Both the position numbers and the translations under genes were made by a program. Below are positions 6,877-18,200 of a stretch of DNA of 64,000 nucleotides, in pieces. This DNA comes from Bin75 sp965223955. Its GTDB lineage: Bacteria; Nitrospirota; Nitrospiria; Nitrospirales; UBA8639. Within the stretch, counting starts at the first letter, position 1. Each line of letters starts with the position of its first letter. The stretch is taken from the NCBI GenBank assembly GCA_965223955.1, contig OZ245029.1:1426001-1490000 (forward strand), in the 5' to 3' direction. The notes beneath the pieces are model-generated. The model did not search any database. It was not told the origin of the DNA and saw nothing but the letters and a program-made list of their open reading frames with translations.

Positions 6877-9165
6877 TCATGTCAAACGGCTGTCGAATCT
6901 CATCAAGATGGCAGGCAAGAAGACGAAGTCGGTGACGAGCGCTAGCGCAATCGTAAAGGCGCTTAGCAGACCCATGTCCGCATTGACCTTGAATTCAGAC
7001 AGCGACAGCACACCGAATCCTACAATTAGCGTGACGGATGTGATCCAGAGCGCCGGGCCGGCCGTGCCAAAAACGAATTGGCAGGCCTGTAGCGCGTCCA
7101 TATGGTGTTCGCGGCGCGCACGGAGATACTTGCTCAAGAAGTGCACGGTATCGTCAACCACGATACCCAAGGTCATCGCCAGCACGGTCGAGAGTCCCAA
7201 CCCGATCTCGCCATTGATATATCCCCACAGCCCAAACGCCATGGTAGCGGGGAACAGGTTCGGGAGGAGGCTGACCAGCCCCATTTTCAGGCTTCGCAGC
7301 GCGAAGATGAGAATGAACGAAATCAGCACCAGCGCGATCACGCACCCCACCAACATGGCATTGATATTCCGTTCCGATATATAGGCAGTGACGACCAACT
7401 GACCTGTCGCCGGACTTTGAAAGGAAGGCACGTTGGCGGACATCCAGGCTTGTGCGCGTCGATCCAATTGACGCAACTCGCCGGACGACATATCAATCAT
7501 GGTCACCATGAATCGGGTCGCTGATTTCGAGATATTGATCTGATTGTTGATGTCAAAACCATATGGCAGGGATATCTCGTACAGCAGCAAGTACTGAGCA
7601 GCAATCTCCTTGTTTTTCGGTATTCTGAAATACGCAGGATCGTCACCGTGCATGTTCTGGTTCAGTTGCTTCATGATGGTGCTGAAGCTCGCGACGTACG
7701 TGACTTTGGGCTGACGGCGAAACCAATCGGCGAGTTTTTCCAAGTCGGTGAGATAGGTCGGATCGGTGATCGCCCCATCAGCACCGCCCGGAATTGAATA
7801 CTCCAATCCGCCGAAGCCGATACGGTTGTCCTCCGCAAACTCCAGAGCCATGCGAGCGGGGAATTGTTTGTCGAAATATTTGACGAAATTGTCGTCGATC
7901 GTAATCCTGATCATGCCAAGCATGAGTGCCAGGATGGTGCCGCTGGTCACCCAGAGTGCCACCGCTCGATGTGTTATCACAAATTCCGAAAACCACTCCA
8001 TGGCCAAGCGGCTGCGTGCTTGACCAACGCCGACTCGGTTAGGTGTCGCCGCCATGAACGCCGGTAGAAACGTCATCGAAAGGACGAACGCGATCATGAT
8101 TCCTGCCGCGGAAATATTGCCCAGCAACCTGAAAGGCGGAGCATCAGAGAAATTCAGGGACATGAACCCGATCGCCGTCGTGACACTTGAGATGAAAATC
8201 GGCGACATGTTGATTCGCAACGATTCGGTTATGGCTTCGTGTTTGCCTGCGCCATCTCGCCTTGCCAGTTGCATGGTGGAGATCACGTGAACACAGTGCG
8301 CGACCGACAACGTCAAAATAATGATCGGCGCACTCATCACCCCGGCGTTCAACACGACGCCGTACCATCCAGCGGCGCCGAGCGTGCCGATTACAGACAT
8401 GAGAATGACCGTTAATATGCCAACCGTGCCCCACAGCGTGCGTAAAATCAGCCACATGATCAGCAGCATCAACAGGAACATCAGCGGGACCAGCGTTTTC
8501 ATGTCCTGTTGGGGCACCTCCAGGAATGCCGCATCGAACATGACACTGCCTGTCGGATAGAAAGCAATGTCAGGATACTTTTGCGCAAAATCACCAGCCA
8601 AGCCACGCGCGTATGCTGCAATGTCCTGTACCGCATTGACGTCATTGCTTGGTTTGTTGGCTAACACGGTAATGATAGAGCTGATAGCACCGTTTTCACT
8701 CACCAAGCGTCCGATCAGCCGTGGAGAGCCAAGCGTGATATGGCGTATACGTTCGATGTCGGTATCGGTCAATGATGAGGCATCTTCGACCAGAGATGAC
8801 ACAAGCAGATCATCACCATCCGCTTCGATGTGCTGATGGTTGGTCATTGAACTGACACGGCTGGAATACGGTATTTGCCAGGAAGCCTCGGTCATTTTCT
8901 CGATTGCGGTGAGAGATTCGCGCGTAAAGACATCGCCGTCCTTGGGCGCGACGACGAATGCCAGATAGTCAGTCTTCGAGTAGATGTTTTCAAGAGATTC
9001 CAGGGCCAACAAGTGTGGGTTATCCCGGGAGAAAAAGACGCGGGTGTCGGCACTGAACGACAGAAACTTTCCGCCATAAGCCAGGAGGAGGATCCATGCG
9101 ACGCTCGCCAGCATGACGAGCCACCGGCGGTCAATGATCGTCTGGCTGAAGCGCTGGACCGTCAC
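6877..9165 (-). CDS. RND/MMPL-superfamily exporter
   Basis: 762 aa integral membrane protein of the MMPL/hydrophobe exporter type. The N-terminal helix (residues 15-35) is followed by a large periplasmic loop, a block of helices around residues 225-370 (MFLLMLLIMWLILRT, IILTLSVAHCVHVIS), a second loop, and a second block near 605-755 including TLGIVVDDTVHFLSKYLRARR, which carries the conserved acidic residues of the proton relay. This two-fold architecture is that of MmpL proteins and RND transporters of lipids. It begins 45 bp after the polyketide synthase on the same strand, which strongly suggests that it exports the synthase's product. Confidence 0.88.
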   Translation of the reverse strand: MTVQRFSQTIIDRRWLVMLASVAWILLLAYGGKFLSFSADTRVFFSRDNPHLLALESLENIYSKTDYLAFVVAPKDGDVFTRESLTAIEKMTEASWQIPYSSRVSSMTNHQHIEADGDDLLVSSLVEDASSLTDTDIERIRHITLGSPRLIGRLVSENGAISSIITVLANKPSNDVNAVQDIAAYARGLAGDFAQKYPDIAFYPTGSVMFDAAFLEVPQQDMKTLVPLMFLLMLLIMWLILRTLWGTVGILTVILMSVIGTLGAAGWYGVVLNAGVMSAPIIILTLSVAHCVHVISTMQLARRDGAGKHEAITESLRINMSPIFISSVTTAIGFMSLNFSDAPPFRLLGNISAAGIMIAFVLSMTFLPAFMAATPNRVGVGQARSRLAMEWFSEFVITHRAVALWVTSGTILALMLGMIRITIDDNFVKYFDKQFPARMALEFAEDNRIGFGGLEYSIPGGADGAITDPTYLTDLEKLADWFRRQPKVTYVASFSTIMKQLNQNMHGDDPAYFRIPKNKEIAAQYLLLYEISLPYGFDINNQINISKSATRFMVTMIDMSSGELRQLDRRAQAWMSANVPSFQSPATGQLVVTAYISERNINAMLVGCVIALVLISFILIFALRSLKMGLVSLLPNLFPATMAFGLWGYINGEIGLGLSTVLAMTLGIVVDDTVHFLSKYLRARREHHMDALQACQFVFGTAGPALWITSVTLIVGFGVLSLSEFKVNADMGLLSAFTIALALVTDFVFLPAILMRFDSRLT

Positions 9166-9210
9166 GTCTTCACCAGGGGCCGTCCCTCGAGCCGGGAAAC
9201 AGGCGAGGCT

Positions 9211-12200
9211 TCATTTGTGGATCTCGTCCCGCGTGTCAGCGGTTTCCTTCTCGGCGTCCGGTCGCTGATGAATGCTTCTGCCATCGCCTGCTTGCTTGTC
9301 GAGACCGAAGTGATACGACCGCCGGCCCCACTCGTCGACCCGGGACAGATAGTAGACGTCGGGCTGCCGGTGGTCCCGGCACTGCGGCTCAAACGGGAAA
9401 CGCGCATATCCGCTGGAGTATCGTTGGGTCAGTTCGATGAAGGCTTGGGGGTCGAGCTTCACCCGGTTGTCGATACGCCGCATCGAATCGCGGTCTATCC
9501 TCGGAGGCCGTTCGACCCGCAAACGATACATGCTGGCGGTGGTACCGGAGCCGTAGGAGTAGATGCAGATGGTTTTTCCGACGATGTCCTCATAGCGATG
9601 AAGAAGCAGTGAATAGAGATTGACGTAACAGGACGCGGTGTACGTCGATCCTATCTGCTTGGTCAGCAGCGTGCCCGGATGGACTTTTTCCTGGTAGAGC
9701 CTGAGCTTCTCCGATAGCGGGATGCCGTCAGGTTCCGAGTTCGCAACCAGCCGGTCGAAGGCGCGGCGGCACAGATAGGTACTGGTGCAGTGAAACACGA
9801 AAAAATCGTCGTGGTGCAGGATGGAACTGACGCCAAGCCGGTTCGATAAAGCCTTTTGAGCGCCATCCAGGCACGCTATGTACACGTCGATACTATATTC
9901 GCCGTCTCGCATGAGCGGATACGGATCTTTCCAGCCCACGGGCTTGTAAAAGTCCCACGTATCCATCATGTGGCTGCCCCGCTCGGGCTCCATCACCAGG
10001 TCTGCATCCGGCCCAATCAGCATTGCCACGGCCGCGGCGCCATTCAGGAATGACTGCTCCACGTTGAGATCGGCGATGTCTACACACACCACCAACCCGT
10101 AGCGGCCGTCCCATGCTTCGCTCTGGCACCATGACACGGTATTGAACAGTGCCGCCGTGCCGCCGTAACACGCGTTGTAGGTATCGATCCCCTCCATGTC
10201 ACAACAGCCGTGTGCTTCGAAGAGATGCATCAAATGGGTCTTGATGCTTTTGCTGCGATCGACGAGGCTTTCGGTCCCGACCTCCAGTCGCCCGATGCTT
10301 CCCCAATCCAGGCCTGCACGTTTCATCAGCCGGTGAACCACCGTCATCGCCATGGAAATCACGTCTTCGTTGTCACCACAGAACGTGATCGACTCCTGCC
10401 CCAGACCGGCCGTGTACTTTCCGGGCGCGCCATGATGGTGCTCCATCTCGGATTGCTCAACCATGAAGTTGGGGTGGTACAGTTCCATGTGGCGAATCCC
10501 CACCTTGGTGGCGCGACGCCCGGAAGTTTGCCGTATCTGTGCCGGCGCCTGCTCAGTACTTGCCCCGGCCAATTTCTGGGAAGGCCGCAATACCTCGTCC
10601 GACTGAAGCCACGATGGTGGACCACCCTTGCCCACGGTCAGATACCGCTCCGGCACTTTCCAGCCTTCCGAGAAGGTCTCACCATGAATGTTGCAGCGGG
10701 CCATTCCGATGCTCTCGCGTGCGAGTCGCGCTTCATCAATTGGCGGTCGCGTCAGCGTCATCGTGGTGCGGACTCCCAGGGGTGCATAGGCTGCGATCTG
10801 CTTGGCCATACGCAGTGCCGTGGCCTTGGCTGCGGTCCCGTCATCGGCAATCTCGTTCACTAAGCCTATCGCAAGTGCGGTGTCGGCTGTGACGGTGTAG
10901 TCGTTCATATAGAGTTCGGTCGCCCAACGCTTGCCCACTAATCGTTCGAGATTCTCGGACAGCAACATGCCCGGACACACGCCACGGGGGAGGTTGCCGT
11001 AGTTGATGCTTGCGTCTTTGGTACAGATACGGAAATCCGCGTTGATCATTGCAGCCAGCCCACCGCCCATGACTTTGCCGTGCACGACACACACCACCGG
11101 GACCCCGAGCTCGCGAATGGAGACGAACGCCCGGTAGATGTCATAGGTCACGCTGGCCGCCGTCAGTATAGGCAGCAATTTCGTGCGGGGAATGAAGGTG
11201 TACGGATTGACTCCGACACAGAAATGCGGTCCGGTTCCCTGAAACACGACGCACCGCACATTGGTCAACGTCCTTGCCGTATCGACGGCGCGGCGTAAAT
11301 CATCAGCGATCGCCGAGTCGATTGCGTTTCCATGCTCCGGGTCGTTCAACTCCACCACCAAGATTCCATCGGACTCGTTATGCAGGAGACAAACTAACGG
11401 CGTTTCATCTTGCCTCGGCGCCTGCTCACGCCTGTCAAGCCCACCCATTGTCAATAGCGCTTCATCCATGGTCGGTGCGGGACAGGCCGCTTTGCCGGCA
11501 GAAAGCAGCTTCGGATCGATGGTTGCGAATCGACCAAGGATTCGCTCCATCTCGCGCTCCACGTCTTGGGGCGAGCCAAGAAAATCAACGAACCCGAGTT
11601 CGATCGCCTTGTCGGCATCGAACACGTCGCCGCTCAACATATACCGTTGGCAAGCGGCTGCCGTCAGACGACGTTGCGCCGCCACACTCACGACCCCGGG
11701 CAGGCCACCGCGACGAATCTCCGGAAAACCGAAGGATGCGTCTTCGGTCGCGAGGACATACGTGGCAAGGCTTGGAAACAGCATGCCCCCTCCGCGGCAG
11801 CCGCCTTCTATGACCGAAATCACCGGCATCCTGGATTCCCGCAGGGCAGTAGACAACTCGGCGAACTTCTCAAGTCCATCGCTCATCTCGGCGGTACCGA
11901 ATGCGCCCTCTTCCAGGTTCATCCCCAGACAGAAATTCTTGGATTGCCCCGATCTGCGCAATGCGAGCACGCGGGAATTCGAGCGCAACGCATCTAGCAG
12001 CTTGTCGATAAAGGCTGCGGACAGAAATTCGGGAACCGCGATTTTCAGTTGACCCGGCTCAACCACCGGCGCTGCGATGAAGTCGATCCGGCGAAATCCC
12101 TGGTGGGTCTTCTCGCGGATGGGGCGTTCTTCGATCCTCGGGGCAGGGGCGACTTGCTTCGGTGAGGACGACGGCGAAACAGGCGGGGAGGAGTTGGTTT

Positions 12201-15200
12201 CGGTGGGCATCGGTATGGACGGTGCATCCGTGTCATCCATGTGCTCCGGCGGACGTGCACCGCCGGATTTGACATGGGTCGTCGAGGCTGTTTCGACGAT
12301 CCGATCAATCAGCCCTCCGGAGGTGATGCCCGACAGAAATTCGGTTTGGGAGATCTCGATCCCATATTCCGAACGAACCCAACTTACGAGCTCGAGCGCC
12401 GCCAGGGAATCCACGCCAAGATGGATCAATGGCAAATCGAGATCAATCTCCTCTGCGACTGCTCCGAGCAGAAAGGCTATTTTTCCGCACACCTCCGCGG
12501 TGACGGTGTCGAGGTCAAGGTCCTGTTTGCCGGCAGGACTCCCCGCACCTTCCGAACGCGCGCCACGGGGCACGAGATGCTCGAACAGCGTCCGATTTCG
12601 ATTGAGGCGCAGGTAGGCCGGCCACGAAGGGCAGTCAAGGGCCATGACCGGGGGCAGCCCGTCCGGCTGTGCCAGCAGTCGCTCCAGCCATGGCTCGATG
12701 CGGGAATACGATACCGCCTCAAAGCCCCGGTCAACGTTGATGTCGAGCTCCTCCACATTCTGCGGTTCGCTCAGCCGGCCTACGCCCAGCATGGCGGGAA
12801 AATCAATCGCTACTGCCGGCAGGCCTCGGGCTCGACGCGTGTTCGCAAGGTGATGCAGCGCTGCATTCGCTGCAACGTACACGGCTTGATTCGAGTTCCC
12901 GTGCAATCCCGCCAGCGAGGTCACCATGACGAAGTGACGCAAAGGTTTATCGGCAGTCAGTTGGTGGAGCTTCCACGCGGCCTCCATCTTGATCGCGAAC
13001 GTTCCGAGATCCCGTTCATGGACTTCCGTCGTCTGCTGCGCCTCATAGTCCGTCGCGGCATGAAAGATGCCGGTAATGTTCGGCTCGCCTGACAGCAGGT
13101 TGACCAGATCAGCCTCCTTGGTGACGTCCACCAAGGCGATGCAGAAGTCACAATGAGGGTGAGCGCTTTGCAAGCTCTCAAGCGTCAGTTCGATGCGTCG
13201 GCTCGACGCCCCGCGTCGGCTCGCAAGCACGATGCGCCCCGCGCCCCGTGAGGCGAGAAATCTCGCGAGCGCCAAGCCCACTCCACCCGTACCACCGGTG
13301 ATGAGTTGGGTTTCCGCGGCCGAGAACAACGCATGCGGGATCGGTTCGACCGCCGTCACGTGGGCACCATTTCCCCGGGCGTTTGGGTCGAAGCCGCGCG
13401 GTATCTCTACGATGACTTTACCGTAATGGCGCCCGGTGCTCATCAGCCAAAACGCATCAACCACCTTGTCGGCGGAAAAGCTGATACTGGGGATTGGCTT
13501 CGCCTGACCGCTGGCGAGCCGGGCAACACACGTCTCGGCCAAGCTGCGCAAGCGCTGGGGGTGGGTGTGATCGAGAATGTCAAGATGGACGCTGAGAAAC
13601 GAAATGTTGTTCTGCAAGCCCGAGAGGCCCAGGGGTGCATCCGCCATGATGTCGCGTTTGCCGATCTCGACGTGGCGTCCCGACGCGGCAAGGGATCGTA
13701 AGCTTTCGGTCAGGCCTTCACCCGACAGGCTGTTGAGCACCACGTCCACGCCGCGCCCGTTGGTGTGTTCGCGGGTGACTTCGACGAAGGTCTGCGGCTG
13801 GCGGGAATCGAGTACGCAGTCGATCCCGAATGTGTCCCGCAGGTAGGCTCGTTTTTCCTCGGTACCCGCGCTCGCAATCACCTTCGCTCCGAGCGAGCGA
13901 GCGATTTGAACCGCGGCCGACCCCACGCCGCCTGCCGCCGAATGAATCAGCACCGTCTCACCTGCTTCGAGGTGCGCGATGTCGTGCAGCGCGTACCACG
14001 CGGTCGAATACACGCCGAGGAACCCGGCGGCTTCGGCGTCGGAATATCCCGTGGGTCTGATAAGCGTGCAGCGCGCATCAACGACCGCCGTGGTTCCGAA
14101 CAAGCCATCTCGCTGTTCGCCCTTGTCGGTGGACATCGACAGGCACAGAACCTGCGCGCCCGGCTGGAGCTCCGGATACTCGGCTGGGACCGCGGAGCCC
14201 ATCTCGATAATCTCCCCCGTGCATTCCACGCCCAGCAGCGGCGTGAATCCCGGGAGCATGCCGAGCGCAAGCAAGACGTCCTTGAAATGCAGGGACACAC
14301 AGGTGACGCGAACCCGGACTTCATGTGGCCGGAGTCCTTCGAATTCGGCGTTCACCGCCCGCCAGCGCAACGACTCGATCTGTCCGAGCCGAGCCACCTC
14401 CAGGCGATAATCCCCATGGTGCGTCTTGAGCGCCGGGGGGACGACCCCCACAAGACGCGGCGCGTGCCACTCCTTGTCCAGCCGTCGTAGCTCGAAGTCC
14501 GCCCCTAAACCGCCTCGGTAGAGTTCTTCGAGCCAGCCGCCAATCTTCTTCAACGTCGTCGATCCCGGAACGCCCACGACGTACACTTGAAGAGCAGGGT
14601 TCTCATTGCGTGCCGCACGGGCGAAGCCCCACATGGGCGACGGCATCTCGTCGGGGTTTTCCCGAACGACGAACAGGACGGTCGGTGTCGCTTGAGTGTC
14701 CAGAAGGTCGCGCAGTGTTGCGCTTGCCTCAACTAAGGATTCGCGAAAATCGACGACCAGATTCGCCTCGGCTGGATCAGTCACGCATCGAGCGCGCGGC
14801 CAATGCAACGAATCTTCACCCAATGTACACATCGCCACTTCGGCGTTGAAGTCGGCGTTGGGATCGGCTGATTTCGCGGCGTCCGTTTCGGCATCCAGCG
14901 GTATGACCATGCCTTGTGGTACGGCCCAGCCACCATGATCGTGGCCCAGCACGATGTCGAAGCTTGCCGGCGACAAAGGAGCGATTTCTTCAACGCCGTG
15001 AATACAATCAGGGGCATTCGATGACGCTCCGCGCTCAGCCGCGATGAAGATCTGACCCGGGGGGAATAGGGCAGGTTCTTCACGAACCAGATCTTCCAGC
15101 CATCCATCGGCGGAACGATCGAGAATCCTCAAGACCTGCGTTTTCTCGCGAGCAGCCAGAACGTGCTTCAATGTGCTTACCGCATTCGCCTGCTCGTCCA

Positions 15201-18200
15201 ACGCAGGCCTGTTGGCAATGCCGCGCACCTGGTACTCCAAGGCAAACAAAGACGGCGTACGCGACGCCGAGGATGACATACGGGTGAGTTGTAAATCCCG
15301 GATTCGCATCACCAATTGGCCATCGTTCCAAACGGTCAGATCGCCGGTGATCTGGTCCTGTCGCAAGGCGCGTATGGCCGCGTGGCAAAGCACCTGCCCC
15401 GTCGGAAGATTCCCGTCGGGAAGCTGGATTGAGTGAATTGTGGTCGGTACCACGAAATCGCTGTCGCAGCCGCTCAGAAAAGCGAGAACCTGAAAACAGC
15501 CGTCGAGCGTAAGCGTGCGGCGGGCAAACTCGCCACGTACATGCAAGGGCGCACGCACCACGGCGAGGGCTTGTGCATCGCCGAAGCTGATCTCCCGCAC
15601 ACTTTGAAATGCAGGCCCAAGGTGCAGGCCGCTGTGACGGCGGCACGCTGCGTAGAGCCGATCCACCTTTCCCTGCTTCTGACAGTTTTCCGTGCAGGAA
15701 GCCACGTCGACTTCCGGGGGCAAATCGTCCGCAGGATTGTCGAGCAGCGTACACTGCGCATGACTGCCGTTGGCACTGGTGCATGACCATCGGCCGTCCC
15801 GGTCTCGATTGATCTTGACGTCCGTTTCATCACCCCCAACCCAGAGGGGCAAGAACCGATGAAACTCGACACCCATGATTTTCCTTGCCGTGCCGGTCGA
15901 CGTCGCCAGCGCGATAAACCCTGCTGCCGGCATGACCGTCTGGTTTTCGACTACGTGGTCAGCCAGAAAGCCATGCGCCCCACGCGAGATTTTCAATCCA
16001 TTCAGGTCAGCGTGCAGATCACCGGCAGGTTGAATGCGCGGTGTTTTCCAGAACGCGCTACGATACGCGGTGTCATGCAACCACGGGACGCGCAGGGCGG
16101 GAACAAAGCGCCGTGGCGGATCGACGGCCAACCAGTCTGCGCTGACACCGCGAACGAAAAGCTCAGCCAGACCGCGCAATAGGGATTCATCTTCGGTCAG
16201 CCTGTTCTGTAGCGTCATGATGACATTGCCGTCGAGACTCTCCATGAGGTAACTGGACAAGACCGGCCGCGGCGAGATTTCCACCGCGAACTGCGCCTGT
16301 CCTCGCAACGCCAAGCATCCACCCAGGAAATCCACCGGCCGCGCGATGTTCTTGCCCCAGTAGTCGACGTCGAGAATCCGCCCCGTCTTCACCGCATCGA
16401 GCCCGGACACGGTCGATATGAACGGGATACGACAGGATTCGGGCTGCAGCGACGCGAGCGATTCGTGAAACTCCTTGAGAATTTCGGTGACGTGGTGGCT
16501 GTGATAGGCACGCTTGACCGCCATCTCGGTGCAATGGATCCCGGCTTTCTTTCCATACGCGATTGCCTGCGAGATCGCATCGGGCTCTCCGGACAACGTG
16601 AGAGCCGTGGGTCCGTTATACGCGCCAATGGTTACCTGATCCTCAATGCCCAATTCCGAGAGCATCTCGGCTGCACGTTCGGGAGTCGACGCCCAGGCCG
16701 CCATGCGCCCTTCTCGCATCTTTGATTGTACCCGCGCGCGAACGTACGTGAGCATGCAGAGGTCGTCCAGGGACAAAGCCCCGCACGCCCAGGCCGCGAC
16801 CATCTCGCCGTTCGAATGCCCCATCACAATGTCCGGTGTGATTCCAAAGTGACGCAGTAACTCGGTAAGCGCGATTTGCGAGAAGACGATAGCCGGTAAG
16901 GCAACACGCACGTCCAGCAAGGCTTCATCATCGAGCTCTGAACCGCAGTAACCGTGATCTTGCAACATGGAATAGCCGGAATGTGCGGTGAATAATTGAT
17001 CCGCGGTATCGATCGCATCTCTATAGACCGGATAGCGTTCGTAGAGCCTGGTACTCATTGACTGATGCTGGCTACCCTGTCCTCCGTAACAGAAGGCAAT
17101 CGAGCCCGGTTCGTCGCTGGCGTCACCCTCAACGAACCACGTAGCCTGTGGAAAGCCGTCGTTCAACCGGCCCACGTAGGCTCTACGATGCCGCCGTTCC
17201 GGCAAGCATGCTCCAGTCCATCTCGCGATGTCGTGTTTTTCTTCGGCTGGACTGCGTTGCAGATTTTCAGAAAGGAGTTCGATTGCCACCGCATCGTGCG
17301 TGCTGATTGGCAGCGCGACGATCCTGTCGTCATTGGTGACAGGCGTTGAACGTTCCGACGTGGCGGCGGGATCATCATGGGGGGGGGACAGGAGTGCGCT
17401 TGCGTTTGCGCCGCCGAAGCCGTACGAACAAACGCCGATGAATGCAGGACTGCCGTCCTCGGGTAAGGGTAGCGGTTCCACCTCGGTAGGCACTCGCAAC
17501 GACAGGGCCTCCGCATCAATTGCCGAATTCCATGTCTCGAAGCCCGCCGTCGGTACAAGTTGGCGGTGGTAAGCACACAGCGCCGCTCGTGTGAATCCGA
17601 CGATGCCGGCCCCCGCCTCGAGATGACCGAAATGTCCCTTGGCCGAACCGATGCACAGCTTGCCGCGGCGCGTGCCTCGGACCGCTTCCGAGATCGACTT
17701 GGCCTCGATTGGATCACCGACCGGGGTCCCGGTTCCATGTGCTTCCACGTACACGATCTGCTCCGGTCGTACGTCGGACACCTCCTGTACGCGCCGCAGC
17801 AATTCGGTTTGCCGCTCACCGGATGGTATCGTCAAGCTGGCGGTTTTGCCATCTTCGTTGATCGCGGAACCCGCGATGTTCGCATACACTCGCCGGAGCG
17901 CTTGGATGGGCCGATCGGATACACCGAGCAACACCGCGCCGCACCCCTCGCCACGTACGAATCCATCGGCTCTTGCATCGAACGGTGAGCACTGGCCCGT
18001 CGGGGAGAGCATCTGAGCCCGTGTAAAGCCAAGGAACGGAAATGGGCCGACCAGTGCGTTCACGCCGAGCACCAGCGCCAAGTCACACTCACCGGCGCGT
18101 AGGCTTTGACAGGCAAGATGCAAGGCCGTCAAGGCCGACGAGCACGCTGTGTCCAAGGTAAGGCTCGGTCCTTGCAGATTGAGAAAATAGGAGATCCGAT

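Noticed and set aside
13765..14490. Long plus-strand ORFs antisense to the PKS (also at 12241-13092, 10210-10863, 18106-18693)
   Set aside because: GC-rich antisense shadows of the PKS; no family resemblance and no ribosome binding sites.
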